Shown here one piece after another: positions 36,981 to 46,048 of a DNA stretch of 64,000 nt. Source of the DNA: Granulicella aggregans. Lineage in GTDB: Bacteria; Acidobacteriota; Terriglobia; Terriglobales; Acidobacteriaceae. A model generated the notes under the pieces. It saw only the letters and a list, made by a program, of their open reading frames with translations. It made no database searches and had not been told where the DNA came from. Made by a program: the position numbers and the translations under genes. The first letter of the stretch is position 1; every line of letters starts with the position of its first letter. The stretch spans positions 1,054,001-1,118,000 of the forward strand of contig NZ_JACHIP010000002.1 of the NCBI RefSeq assembly GCF_014203275.1, in the 5' to 3' direction.

Positions 36981-37592
36981 TCACCTAACCTCGCTCACCG
37001 TCATCTCGATCGCCATCGGCTGATCCGGCTTTGGCATCGCCGCCGCCGGATCGTCCTTCGCATTTCCCCCTAACGGCTTCGAAACCTCCAGACTCTTTGA
37101 GCTCGAATCGAAGACCACCTTCGCCTTGTCGAGCGGAAGTTTCACAGAGAGTTCGACGGTCCTATCCGTGATGATCGGCTCCTCAATCTCGGTCCCATCG
37201 TTCGCCTTGTACTTGATCATCTTCACAGGACGGCTAGCCGACAGCACGAAGTGCAGCGCCACGCCATTACCCTCAACGTGGATATCGTCGGCATCAAACT
37301 TCGTCCCGACCTCGATATATCTCGTCTGGACCCCGTTCCCCGCAGGCGTCTGCGACACCATCCGCGCCTTCGTCGTCCCGGGGATCGTGCCGCGCACAGC
37401 GAATTCGGTAGTGATCGTCTGCATCGTCGCCTGCTGCTCCCCGTTCGCACCGAACTTAAGATTCAGCGTCAGTTGGAAGTAACGCGTCCTGGCGGCGGCC
37501 GACACCGCATGATTCGCCGCCGTCTGCGCGACTCCTCCGATAGCTGCCAGCAGCAGCGCGAGACCTGTAGCCGTTCTGAATATCCACTTCAT
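36981..37592 (-). CDS. secreted protein of unknown function, sigma-factor operon
   Basis: A 203-residue protein with a signal peptide (ATGLALLLAAIGGVAQ). The mature part looks beta-rich (RYFQLTLNLKFGANGEQQAT, then VALHFVLSASRPVKMIKYKA); the C-terminal part is Pro/Ala-rich. I recognise no family. The ATG overlaps the stop of the membrane protein gene by four bases, so it belongs to the sigma / membrane protein operon and may be its sensor or target. Confidence 0.78.
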   Translation of the reverse strand: MKWIFRTATGLALLLAAIGGVAQTAANHAVSAAARTRYFQLTLNLKFGANGEQQATMQTITTEFAVRGTIPGTTKARMVSQTPAGNGVQTRYIEVGTKFDADDIHVEGNGVALHFVLSASRPVKMIKYKANDGTEIEEPIITDRTVELSVKLPLDKAKVVFDSSSKSLEVSKPLGGNAKDDPAAAMPKPDQPMAIEMTVSEVR

Positions 37593-38068
37593 CGTTTTTC
37601 TCCCCCTCCACTTGAACGTTCCGTTGACTTGTACAGCGACGCGACCTCAATCGGTTTGATCGCCAGAGACTCAATCGCAATCGGCGCAACACCCGGCGCA
37701 GCTCTCCGCGAAAACCGCCTGGAACGGACGACCGGCTTTGAAAGCCAGCGGTGTTTCGCTCTTAGTAGGAATTCCTTGGTCGGTATGATCTCCGACTGAA
37801 CGTCGGGCGCAGGGGTCGCCGCTATCAACACCCTCCCATCTGACACCAAGTCCGGTACGGCCACGCCGCGATGCCGGAAGACCATCATCCCTACAACACC
37901 AATCAGAAGCACCGCCGCGATAGCCTCGAGCGCGATTCTCGGCATCCTTGAGCGTCGCTCCTCAGCCACGGAGAGCGCCGCCGCAATCCGTCGTCCCATC
38001 CCCAGGGGCGGTTCCACGCAGACATCAGCACTCAGAACATCGCGCAGTAGTTCATCAAACTCGTTCAT
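37589..38068 (-). CDS. single-TM protein, probable anti-sigma factor
   Basis: A 159-residue protein with a cytoplasmic N-terminal part (about 1-42), one TM segment (about residues 45-63, ALEAIAAVLLIGVVGMMVF) and a basic periplasmic part. It follows an ECF sigma gene with a four-base overlap, the usual place of anti-sigma factors. There is no His-X3-Cys-X2-Cys zinc motif, so the call rests on topology and position rather than homology. Confidence 0.7.
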   Translation of the reverse strand: MNEFDELLRDVLSADVCVEPPLGMGRRIAAALSVAEERRSRMPRIALEAIAAVLLIGVVGMMVFRHRGVAVPDLVSDGRVLIAATPAPDVQSEIIPTKEFLLRAKHRWLSKPVVRSRRFSRRAAPGVAPIAIESLAIKPIEVASLYKSTERSSGGGEKR

Positions 38069-38673
38069 CTAGACCTCCCAGCCGACGCCTGATAGCGCTT
38101 TCGCAGTTCTTCCTTGGCCCGCATCAACCGCGTCCGCACCGTCCCCTCCGGCACCCCAATCATCTCCGCAATCTCCCGCGAATTCAGCTCTTCGATCGCA
38201 CTCAGCACCAACACCTGCCGCAGATCCTCCGGCAGCGCGTCAATCATCCTTCGCAGCAACGCAGACTGCGCCCCTCGCAAAGCTGTAGCCTCCGGCGAAG
38301 CCACACCACTCGCGAACGGCTCATCAGCCTCGAGCGACCTCTCAGGGCTCCTCGGCAACCGGTCCAGCGCCACCCGCCAAACCGTCCGCGCCAGGAAAGC
38401 CTTCTCATCCTCCATCCGCCGCCACGCGTCTCCGCGATACAGCTTCAGAAACGCCTCCTGTACCGCGTCCTCAGCGTCCTGCGCATTGCGCAGGAGCGAG
38501 AACGCCACCCGGAACATCACCCGCGAGTGCCGCTCCACCAGCATCCCAAACGTAGCCTCCCGCTCCGCAGGCAGCTCGTTAGAGCCACCAGCCGCAGCAT
38601 CCGCCAGCTCTCCGTCCATACCGAACCCGGCACTCACGATCGATGACAGCGGCATCAGGAAACTCCCTTTCAC
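38065..38673 (-). CDS. ECF-type RNA polymerase sigma factor
   Basis: A 202-residue sigma-70 family protein. Region 2 is FGMLVERHSRVMFRVAFSLL, then AQDAEDAVQEAFLKLYRG; region 4 is LPEDLRQVLVLSAIEELNSR, then EIAEMIGVPEGTVRTRLMRA. These are the standard ECF blocks. A short N-terminal extension of about 35 residues precedes region 2. It heads a three-gene operon joined by four-base overlaps. Confidence 0.93.
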   Translation of the reverse strand: MKGSFLMPLSSIVSAGFGMDGELADAAAGGSNELPAEREATFGMLVERHSRVMFRVAFSLLRNAQDAEDAVQEAFLKLYRGDAWRRMEDEKAFLARTVWRVALDRLPRSPERSLEADEPFASGVASPEATALRGAQSALLRRMIDALPEDLRQVLVLSAIEELNSREIAEMIGVPEGTVRTRLMRAKEELRKRYQASAGRSR

Positions 38674-38774
38674 AACCTAAGACCGGTCCGAAGGGCAAAG
38701 TGTTCATTTCTTTTCTAATGGCGGCCGGCTCAGTTGCTCCCAATGCAAGGAAGACGTATTGCTGAGGCAAGAGA

Positions 38775-38951
38775 GGGTGCCCCACCCATGGCTCGCTCTT
38801 GGCCATGGGTGGGTCTGCCACTTACGTCGTCCTGTCATTCTGAGCCGAAGGCGAAAATTCCCCACACTTCACCAGCGCTCCCAAAACAACGTCATCTCGA
38901 CGGGAGCATGGCAGCCTCATCGCGATACGAAGTGGAGAGCCCCCCGCATTT
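38775..38951 (+). repeat. repeat cluster: families A, C, B
   Basis: Family A at 38775-38821 (stem CCCACCCATGGC/GCCATGGGTGGG). Short family C at 38833-38868 (GTCATTCTGAGCCGAAGGCG). Family B at 38889-38951 (GTCATCTCGACGGGAGCATG, then agcctcat loop and AGTGGAGAGCCCCCCGCA). The 336-base gap between the sigma gene and the oxidoreductase holds nothing else I can see. Confidence 0.83.
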
Positions 38952-39009
38952 CCTATCTACCCCACGAAGGCCCGGAGAAAGCCTCACTCACCCAATCCAC
39001 ACACCGCCC

Positions 39010-40011
39010 CTAAACCGCTTCCCGCATCCCACTCCGCCAGCTCTTGTAAGCCGCATCCAAAGCCCGCATATTCAGCACACCATCCGCTCCCGTAGCCAGA
39101 AAATCCGCCCCACCCCGAACCGCCGCAGCGAACCCATCCAACATCCGCACATACCCATCTACGTTATCGAGCGTCGTCGAAGACACCACCTGCCCATTCT
39201 TCCGATGCACCACCTCGACCGGCTTATCCACGCTGAAGCCGCTCTCCGCCGTCAGCACGCCTTCGCTGCCAATCACCTCCAGCAGCGTCCGGTAGGGCGC
39301 ACGCGCGTCCGCCACCACATGCGAGAAGATCCCGCCAGTCATCTCCATCTGCATCGCGGCATAAGCCTCGACGTTGCCCGAGAGCTCGTCCTGCTTCGCC
39401 AGCGTGGAGATACTCAGCACCTCCGCCTGCAGGATGTACCGCAGCGCATCGATCGAATGCACCCCGACATCCCCAATCGGGCCGCCGCAAGCCAGCGACC
39501 CATCCGCGATCCACTTCCGAGGAGCGTTCTGCGCCGCATAGCAGAAGTGCGCCTGCGCAATCTGCGGCTGTCCCACCAGCCCCTCCGCGATCTGTCCCCG
39601 CATAAACTCCAGGCTCAGGTTGTAGCGAAAGTTCTGCGCCACGCCGAAGTACACGCCCGCAGCCTTCGCCGCAGCTACCATCTCCGCCGCCTCACCCGCA
39701 TTCATCGCCAGCGGCTTCTCGCAAAGCACCGCCTTGCCGTTCTTCATCGCCAGCAGAGCATCGTCCAGGTGCATCGCATCGGGCGAAGTGATAAATACCG
39801 CATCCACATTCGGCGAAGTACACAACTCCTCGCGCGTAGCGAAGCAGTGCTCGATCCCGTGCGTGGCACAATCCTCCGCCGCAGCAGCCTGATTCCGCCG
39901 CCACAGGCCAACCACTTTCGTCTCGTTCGATCGTGCAAAGGCAGGCAGCAGCCGCCGGACAGCATGGTGTCCGAAGCCAAGGATAGCGACGCGTAGAGGA
40001 GCTTGAGTCAT
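39010..40011 (-). CDS. Gfo/Idh/MocA-family oxidoreductase
   Basis: A 333-residue NAD(P)-dependent enzyme from the ATG at 40011. The Rossmann part has VAILGFGHHAVRRLLPAF, then SPNVDAVFITSPDAMHLDDA; the family signature AVLCEKPLAMNAGEAAEMV follows. The C-terminal alpha/beta domain has GGPIGDVGVHSIDALRYI with the usual active-site Asp and His. Members act on sugars or inositols; the substrate is not clear. It stands alone, divergent from the phosphoesterase gene. Confidence 0.9.
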   Translation of the reverse strand: MTQAPLRVAILGFGHHAVRRLLPAFARSNETKVVGLWRRNQAAAAEDCATHGIEHCFATREELCTSPNVDAVFITSPDAMHLDDALLAMKNGKAVLCEKPLAMNAGEAAEMVAAAKAAGVYFGVAQNFRYNLSLEFMRGQIAEGLVGQPQIAQAHFCYAAQNAPRKWIADGSLACGGPIGDVGVHSIDALRYILQAEVLSISTLAKQDELSGNVEAYAAMQMEMTGGIFSHVVADARAPYRTLLEVIGSEGVLTAESGFSVDKPVEVVHRKNGQVVSSTTLDNVDGYVRMLDGFAAAVRGGADFLATGADGVLNMRALDAAYKSWRSGMREAV

Positions 40012-40078
40012 CACCAGACCATCAAACCACACCCACCACGTCGCGGGCTACAACCCGTCCTGGCCCGTCCCCAGGATC

Positions 40079-40126
40079 CGTCATCTCGACCGAGGCGCAG
40101 CGAAGTGGAGAGACCTCCGCATCTCG
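40079..40126 (+). repeat. interspersed repeat, family B, short form
   Basis: Has the flanks GTCATCTCGACCGAGGCG and AGTGGAGAGACCTCCGCAT but lacks the central hairpin. It lies between divergent genes. Confidence 0.7.
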
Positions 40127-40238
40127 TCCGCCCCACCTTCACGCTTCAATCCAGAGATTCATCGATCCGTAAACCTCTGTTCACACCCGCCCGTTACCAA
40201 AGAAGCATCCGCATTTTTCTTATCGAGGCTCTTTCAAA

Positions 40239-41900
40239 ATGACGCGCAAACTTATCGCCCTCTCTCTAGCCTCAACCATCGTGTTGAGCGGATGTGGCAC
40301 CGGCGTCCCCGCCGGCCCCGGAACACCCCCGGCCACCATTACGCCAACAACCAGCGCCCAGGCGATCAAGCACGTCGTCGTCATCTTCGGCGAGAACATC
40401 TCCTTCGACCACTACTTCGGCACCTATCCGACAGCCGCCAACCCGGCCACGAACTCCGTGAAGTTCACTGCCGCCAGCGGAACACCTGTACCGGTTAACC
40501 TGCTTTCGGCGAATCTGCTCGCGCAGAACCCGAACACGACCGTCGCGAACGGAGCGGGTGCCAGCCTTCCCTTCCGGCTCGATCCCGCACAGGCCGCGAC
40601 CAACGACCAGGACCACAACTACGGCCCCGAGCAGACCGCCTATGACGGCGGCAAGATGGACCTCTTCCCACTCTCGGTCGGCGTTCCCGACAGCACCTCT
40701 CTGGCCACCTCCACCGGAGCCGACGCCCTGACCACCACCAACGCCCTCACCATGGGCTACTACGACGGCAACACCGTCACCGGCCTCTGGAACTACGCTC
40801 AGCACTACGCTCTTAACGACCACTCCTTCGGCACCACCTTCGGTCCTTCCACCCCCGGTGCCCTCAACCTCGTCTCCGGCCAGACCAACGGCGTCATCAA
40901 CGCCACCAACGCCGGCGCGGATACGATCGCCGACGGCAACGGCGGCATCACCGACATCGGAGACGCCGACCCCGTAGGCGACATCTGCACAACCAGCAGC
41001 GCCACCTTCAGCATGTCCGGCAAGAACGTCGGCGACCTCCTCAACACCGCTGGCGCAACCTGGGGCTTCTTTGAAGGCGGCTTCGACCTCACCGTCACCA
41101 ACGCGGACGGCTCGACCGGCTGCGGTCGTACCACCACCTCGAAGATCACCAATAGCAAGAAGGCTGACTACATCCCCCACCACCAGCCCTTCCAGTACTA
41201 CGCTTCGACCGCCAACCTGAACCACCTGCGTCCTACTTCGATCGCGAAGATCGGCAGCACCGACCAGGCCAACCACCAGTACGACACGCATGACTTCACC
41301 GATGCTCTCGCTGCGGGCAATCTCCCTGCGGTCAGCTTCCTCAAGGCCCCCGGCTACCAGGACGCCCACGCCGGCTACTCGGACCCTCTCGATGAACAGA
41401 CCTTCGTCATCAACATGGTCAACGCCATCGAGTCCTCAAGCTTCTGGAGCTCTACCGCCATCATCATCGCCTACGACGACTCCGACGGCTGGTACGATCA
41501 CCTCCCGAACCTCGTCAACGGCTCCGCCACCACTGCTGACTCGCTCAACGGTGCCGGCGTCTGCATCAGCGCGGCCGCTGCTGGCAACGCGCTTCCTGGT
41601 GTCAACGCAGCAACCCTCCACGCACAGGGCCGCTGCGGATACGGTCCACGTCTTCCGCTTATGGTCATCTCACCCTGGGCCAAGAAGAACGTGATCGATT
41701 CGACCGTCACCGATCAGAGCTCGGTCACCAAATTCATCGAGGACACCTTCGCTTCGAGCAACCGCATCGGTGGCGGATCGTTCGACAGCATCGCCGGATC
41801 GTTGAACAACATGTTCGATTTCTCGAACGGCGCCGCTGCTCCCAACCCCAACGTCGTCCTTCTCGACCCCGCAACCGGCCTCGTCACCAGCAAGAACTAG
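40239..41900 (+). CDS. phosphoesterase lipoprotein (AcpA / phospholipase C type)
   Basis: A 553-residue protein with a lipobox (STIVLSGC, Cys about 19). The phosphoesterase block comes at once: KHVVVIFGENISFDHYFGTY, the metal-binding start of the phospholipase C/acid phosphatase AcpA family. Other blocks are NDHSFGTTFGPSTPGALNLV, IIAYDDSDGWYDH and RLPLMVISPWAKKN. It should hydrolyse phosphate mono- or diesters outside the cytoplasm. GAGG lies upstream of the ATG. Confidence 0.88.
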   Translation: MTRKLIALSLASTIVLSGCGTGVPAGPGTPPATITPTTSAQAIKHVVVIFGENISFDHYFGTYPTAANPATNSVKFTAASGTPVPVNLLSANLLAQNPNTTVANGAGASLPFRLDPAQAATNDQDHNYGPEQTAYDGGKMDLFPLSVGVPDSTSLATSTGADALTTTNALTMGYYDGNTVTGLWNYAQHYALNDHSFGTTFGPSTPGALNLVSGQTNGVINATNAGADTIADGNGGITDIGDADPVGDICTTSSATFSMSGKNVGDLLNTAGATWGFFEGGFDLTVTNADGSTGCGRTTTSKITNSKKADYIPHHQPFQYYASTANLNHLRPTSIAKIGSTDQANHQYDTHDFTDALAAGNLPAVSFLKAPGYQDAHAGYSDPLDEQTFVINMVNAIESSSFWSSTAIIIAYDDSDGWYDHLPNLVNGSATTADSLNGAGVCISAAAAGNALPGVNAATLHAQGRCGYGPRLPLMVISPWAKKNVIDSTVTDQSSVTKFIEDTFASSNRIGGGSFDSIAGSLNNMFDFSNGAAAPNPNVVLLDPATGLVTSKN

Positions 41901-42007
41901 ATTTACCGCTTCGTCACACAAACTCCGTACCCTCAGGGCACGCGCCGCTATCCGACGCGTGCCTATTTTCTTGGTGCGCCCTCTTTGCCGGAGCACGGAG
42001 TCCCTTT

Positions 42008-43660
42008 TTGCACTTTTTCCGCAGTACTCTTCCGCGCCGCAGCTTCCTGCAGAAAGCCGCCGCCTTCAGCCTTCTCCCCCGCACGGCTCTCGCCGGGATG
42101 CAACAGCACAGCTCCGGCATGTCGATGCCGACGCCCGCAGCTCCCTCCGCCCCGCTTCTGCACTCGCTTGAACTAACCCCATTCGTCGATCCCCTTCCTC
42201 TCCCGCGGGCCGCACGCCCAGTCACCCCTCCAGTCACACATCCCGCTTCGAACCACGGCGCGCACTTCCGCATCGGCATGAAAGTGATCCACACAAAAGT
42301 CCATCGCGACGTGCCCGCAACCCGCATGTGGGTCTACCACGACCTCGCAAACCCGTCCGCAACCGACACCGCCGTAGCTCCGCTCATCGAGGCCCGCTCC
42401 CACAAGCCCGTCCAGGTCGAGTGGGTGAACAATCTCCCCACCCAACATTTCCTCCCCATCGACCACAGCCTCCACGGCTGCGGCAAAGATGTCCCCGACG
42501 TCCGCGCCATCGTCCACGTCCACGGAGCCCGCGTTCCCTCCGACGACGACGGCCACCCCGACGACTGGTTCGTCCCCACCCAGAGCCTCACCTGCAACTA
42601 CCCGCTCCAGCAGGACGCCACCGCCCTCTGGTACCACGACCACGCTATGGGCCTCAACCGCCTCAACGTCTACGCCGGCATGTTCGGCATGATGCTCGTC
42701 CGCGACGAGACTGAAGACGCCCTGCACCTGCCCACCGGCAAGTACGAACTCCCCCTCGTCCTCTACGACCGCAACTTCTACGCCGACGGCCAGCTCTACT
42801 ATCCCGACTCCGGCGACCCCGATCACCCCTGGGTCTCCGAGTTCGCCGGCGACGCCATCCTCATCAACGGCAAGATCCGCCCCTACCTCGAAGTCGAACC
42901 CGCCCTCTATCGCCTGCGCCTGGTCAACGCCGCCAACAGCCGTTTCTTCCGGCTCTCCATGTCGAACAAGCAGCCCCTCGTCCAGATCGGCAGCGATCAG
43001 GGCCTTCTGTCCGCACCAGTCGAGCTACCCGCCATCACCTTCGCCCCCGGCGAACGCCTCGACATCCTGCTCGACCTCACCTACTCCGCCGGGCAGAACC
43101 TGCACCTGCGTCACGGTGCCTTCGACATCCTCCAGCTTCGCGTAGCAAAGGCCACGTCTCAAAAAGCGCAGCCACTTCCAAAGTCCCTGCGCACGATCAC
43201 CCGCATCCCCGAATCGAACTCCATCCTCACCCGGACCATCACGCTCAACGAGTACCAGGACAAGGTCGGCAACTCCATGGAGATGCTGCTCAACCGCAAG
43301 CGCTGGCACGAGCCCGTCACCGAAAAACCCCGCCTGAACTCAACCGAGATCTGGGAGTTTATCAACATGACCGAGGACGTTCATCCCATGCATCTCCACC
43401 TGGTCCGCTTCCAGGTACTGGATCGCCGCGTCTACGACACCTTCGCCTACCTGATGCACAAGGAACTGAAGTTCGTCTCAGCTGCCGAAGCTCCCGCCGC
43501 CAACGAACAAGGCTGGAAAGACGTGGTCCAATGCCCACCCGGCATGGTCACACGCATCATCGTAAAATTCGAAGGTTTTACGGGCAATTACCTCTACCAC
43601 TGCCACATCCTGGAGCACGAAGCCAACGACATGATGCGGCCGTTTGAAGTCGTCGCGTAA
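42008..43660 (+). CDS. multicopper oxidase (bilirubin oxidase / CotA-like)
   Basis: A 550-residue Tat-exported oxidase: RRSFLQKAAAF is the twin-arginine signal. All four copper blocks are visible: VHVHGARVPSD, WYHDHAMGLNRLN, VHPMHLHLVRFQ and YHCHILEHEANDMM. In the last, the Cys and later Met give a type 1 copper with Met axial ligand. The protein oxidises substrates with reduction of O2 to water. The N-terminal HSSGMSMP stretch is Met/His-rich and may bind copper. Start is a TTG, the only start that keeps the signal. Confidence 0.9.
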   Translation: MHFFRSTLPRRSFLQKAAAFSLLPRTALAGMQQHSSGMSMPTPAAPSAPLLHSLELTPFVDPLPLPRAARPVTPPVTHPASNHGAHFRIGMKVIHTKVHRDVPATRMWVYHDLANPSATDTAVAPLIEARSHKPVQVEWVNNLPTQHFLPIDHSLHGCGKDVPDVRAIVHVHGARVPSDDDGHPDDWFVPTQSLTCNYPLQQDATALWYHDHAMGLNRLNVYAGMFGMMLVRDETEDALHLPTGKYELPLVLYDRNFYADGQLYYPDSGDPDHPWVSEFAGDAILINGKIRPYLEVEPALYRLRLVNAANSRFFRLSMSNKQPLVQIGSDQGLLSAPVELPAITFAPGERLDILLDLTYSAGQNLHLRHGAFDILQLRVAKATSQKAQPLPKSLRTITRIPESNSILTRTITLNEYQDKVGNSMEMLLNRKRWHEPVTEKPRLNSTEIWEFINMTEDVHPMHLHLVRFQVLDRRVYDTFAYLMHKELKFVSAAEAPAANEQGWKDVVQCPPGMVTRIIVKFEGFTGNYLYHCHILEHEANDMMRPFEVVA

Positions 43661-43741
43661 AGGGTATCAAGTCGCGCAAAGCGCGAACCAAGCGAAGCGG
43701 TATAAAAGTCACGAAGTGACCGCCGCCCGCGCAGGGCGAAC
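43661..43741 (+). repeat. interspersed repeat, family D
   Basis: Second copy of family D: AGCGAAGCGGTATA, then GTCACGAAGTGACCGCC and CGCGCAGGGCGAAC. It fills the gap between the convergent oxidase and isomerase genes. Confidence 0.7.
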
Positions 43742-43744
43742 TTC

Positions 43745-44869
43745 TTACTTCGTAGCGTTCTTAAAGAGGTTCTCAGCAAAGTAGTTCACGATCTTCGCCT
43801 GATCTCTCAGCATCTCGAAGTAAGCATTCTTCAACAGCTGCGAACGGTCGTTCTGCAACTGCTGCCGAATCGCCTGCTGCACGATCGGATCGCTCAAATC
43901 GCGCTGCCCCGCCGGCTCCTTCGAGACCAGCTTGTAGATCGAGTACCCCATGGCCTTCTTGGTCTGCGCGTCCAGCAGCGGCATGATCGCCGTCGTCTGC
44001 CCCGGCTTCAGCCGCGTAATCTCCGCATAGATCATCGGGTCCGCATGAAGCTGCGACTCGGTCACAAATCCCATATCGCCGCCGCTCGAAGCCGTCTCCA
44101 CCCGCTCCGAGAAGTTCATCGCCAGCGTCCCAAAATCCTCGCCGCTGTCCAGCCGCGTCTTCAAGGCCTGGATCTTGCGCTTCGCCTCGGAATCATTCGT
44201 CGCCTTGCTACCCTGCAGATTTCCGGCCTGGTCCGAAGGTACGCCCGTCACCTGGATCTGCGCCAGCCGGTACTGCGGCTCGATCAGGTTGTACTCCGCC
44301 TTGTGCTGGTTGTAGTAGCTCGACACGTCCGCATCGCTGACCGTGATCTTGGAGTTGATCTCCTTGTTCAGCAACTTGTTCCCCGTCAGCGACCGCCGGA
44401 TATCGTGCTTCAGATCGTCCAGCGTAAGGTTCTCCGCCTTCAGGTGCTGCTGAAACTGGTCCTCGGTCACCGGAGCCTTCATCTCCGTCAGCTTCGCGTC
44501 CACCTCTTCGTTGGTGGCGGTCAGGTTCATCTTCGCCGCGCGCTGCTCCACAATCTCGTTCGTGATCAGGTTGTCGAGCACCTTCAGCCGCCCCAGGTCC
44601 GCCTGCTCATTCGAAAGCTGCACCTGCTGCTGTTGCTGCTGCGCTACCTGCGCGGAGTAGGCAACATAGCCCTTCTCCATCTCCGCCCGCATGATCGGCT
44701 TGCCATTCACGCTCGCGACAACGTCGGCGCTCGGCTTCTGGTCGCATCCCGCCGCAAACAACATCGCGCCGCCGGCAAGTAGCGTTACGCCCAGCCCACG
44801 GGCTGCTCCCGCAAACCGGGCTCTGCCCTCAAACTTCTCTGTGCGTGCCGTTCCGGAATAAGTCTTCAT
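43745..44869 (-). CDS. parvulin-type peptidyl-prolyl isomerase lipoprotein
   Basis: From ATG 44869 the product has 374 residues. The lipobox is MLFAAGC. The N-terminal chaperone part is helical (SurA/EpsD-like, with a Gln-rich run near residue 75). A rotamase domain lies at about 190-310, with EDFGTLAMNFSE and SSGGDMGFVTESQL. It should help fold exported or outer-membrane proteins. It lies 32 bases after a DsbA-like gene and near lptD, so the three probably work together in outer-membrane assembly. Confidence 0.88.
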   Translation of the reverse strand: MKTYSGTARTEKFEGRARFAGAARGLGVTLLAGGAMLFAAGCDQKPSADVVASVNGKPIMRAEMEKGYVAYSAQVAQQQQQQVQLSNEQADLGRLKVLDNLITNEIVEQRAAKMNLTATNEEVDAKLTEMKAPVTEDQFQQHLKAENLTLDDLKHDIRRSLTGNKLLNKEINSKITVSDADVSSYYNQHKAEYNLIEPQYRLAQIQVTGVPSDQAGNLQGSKATNDSEAKRKIQALKTRLDSGEDFGTLAMNFSERVETASSGGDMGFVTESQLHADPMIYAEITRLKPGQTTAIMPLLDAQTKKAMGYSIYKLVSKEPAGQRDLSDPIVQQAIRQQLQNDRSQLLKNAYFEMLRDQAKIVNYFAENLFKNATK

Positions 44870-44901
44870 GCTCAATCGAATCTTTCCAAGCGCGTCCTGC
44901 G

Positions 44902-45876
44902 CTAATTCCCTTGCTTCGCCGCTGGCGCAGCGGTTGTTACAGGTGCGGGCGGAGGAGGCGTCTTCCCGGCGGCGATCAGCGCACTGTCGATCATCCGGTA
45001 AACATACTCCAGCGGCTGCGCCCCTTCGATCTTTTCGCCATTGATAAACAAGGTAGGCGTAGCCGAGATGCCGAGCGCCTCGCCTTCCTTCGCCGAAGCC
45101 TTGATCGCCGTCGCATCCTGTTTCGCGATACACGCCGAAAGCGCCGCTTCATCGATCTTCTGCTTCTTGCCCTCGTCGCTCGACAGCTTGTCCAACATCT
45201 CGTTGGCCTTCGCCACCGTCTTCTCCGTGCCGCCTATCTCGTCCGCGTGCGCGTGAATGTAATCCACCAGGTTCCAGTAACCCGTCCCGCTCTGCGCTCC
45301 CACGCAGTTCGTATCGACTGCGGCGCGCAGCGCCCAAGGATGCTGCTCGATCGGGAAGTCCCGGTACACAATCCGTACCTGGTCCTTATAGCGATCCAGA
45401 ATCGCCGGAAACAACTGCGCATTCATTCGCGCGCAGAAAGGGCACTCCAGATCATCGAACCCCACGATCAGCACCGGAGCATCCGCCGGCCCGCCACGCG
45501 CCGGGCGATTCACACCGGAGACCAGCGCCTTCGGGTCTTTGCTGATATCGAACTTCGAAAACTGTGCCAGCGTCTTGCCATCCTTCGACAACAGGAACGG
45601 AATGGGCCGGCTGCTCTTGCCCTCGGTGCTGAAGTCCACCGTCACCGTGTCGTATCCCGGAATATCGCTCTTGCTCAGAGATTCGATGTGAAAGTCGTAG
45701 TTAGCCGGAACCTCCAGCCGCGACCGGATCATCACCTCAACCCGCCGCGACAGCTCAGGCGAGATTGCCGTAGCAGCGGCATCGGAAGATTTCACCGGCG
45801 GCTGCGCATGGCATCCCACGGCGGCAAGCATAAGTGCAATCGACAAAGAAAAGAGCGGCTTTACGACATTCGGCAC
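44902..45876 (-). CDS. DsbA-like thiol-disulfide oxidoreductase lipoprotein
   Basis: A 324-residue protein with a lipobox (MLAAVGC) and, after about 100 residues of N-terminal domain, a DsbA/thioredoxin fold with the redox site DLECPFCARMN. VRIVYRDFPIEQHPWAL and TPTLFINGEKIEG (cis-Pro loop) are the other standard blocks. The C-terminus is Pro/Ala-rich. It should form or shuffle disulfides in the periplasm. It lies between lptD and the isomerase gene. Confidence 0.9.
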   Translation of the reverse strand: MPNVVKPLFSLSIALMLAAVGCHAQPPVKSSDAAATAISPELSRRVEVMIRSRLEVPANYDFHIESLSKSDIPGYDTVTVDFSTEGKSSRPIPFLLSKDGKTLAQFSKFDISKDPKALVSGVNRPARGGPADAPVLIVGFDDLECPFCARMNAQLFPAILDRYKDQVRIVYRDFPIEQHPWALRAAVDTNCVGAQSGTGYWNLVDYIHAHADEIGGTEKTVAKANEMLDKLSSDEGKKQKIDEAALSACIAKQDATAIKASAKEGEALGISATPTLFINGEKIEGAQPLEYVYRMIDSALIAAGKTPPPPAPVTTAAPAAKQGN

Positions 45877-45997
45877 AATAGCCCGATTATCTCACGCTGA
45901 CCACGCAGGCCACCCCACCGCGACCCCTGCCACCGTGATTCGGAGCGCGGCGACGAATCCCGCATTTCGCTCCCCCCTAAAACAGCCACTTAGCTCG

Positions 45998-46042
45998 AGG
46001 GTGCCCCATCCATGGCTCGCATCTGGCCATGGGTGGGACGTA
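45998..46042 (+). repeat. interspersed repeat, family A
   Basis: GGGTGCCCCATCCATGGC, loop tcgcatctg, GCCATGGGTGGGACG. It ends six bases before the lptD stop. Confidence 0.85.
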
Positions 46043-46048
46043 GAACGC

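Noticed and set aside
38734..39996. 420-codon plus-strand frame covering repeats and the Gfo/Idh gene
   Set aside because: Begins in repeat DNA and continues as antisense of a well-supported oxidoreductase.
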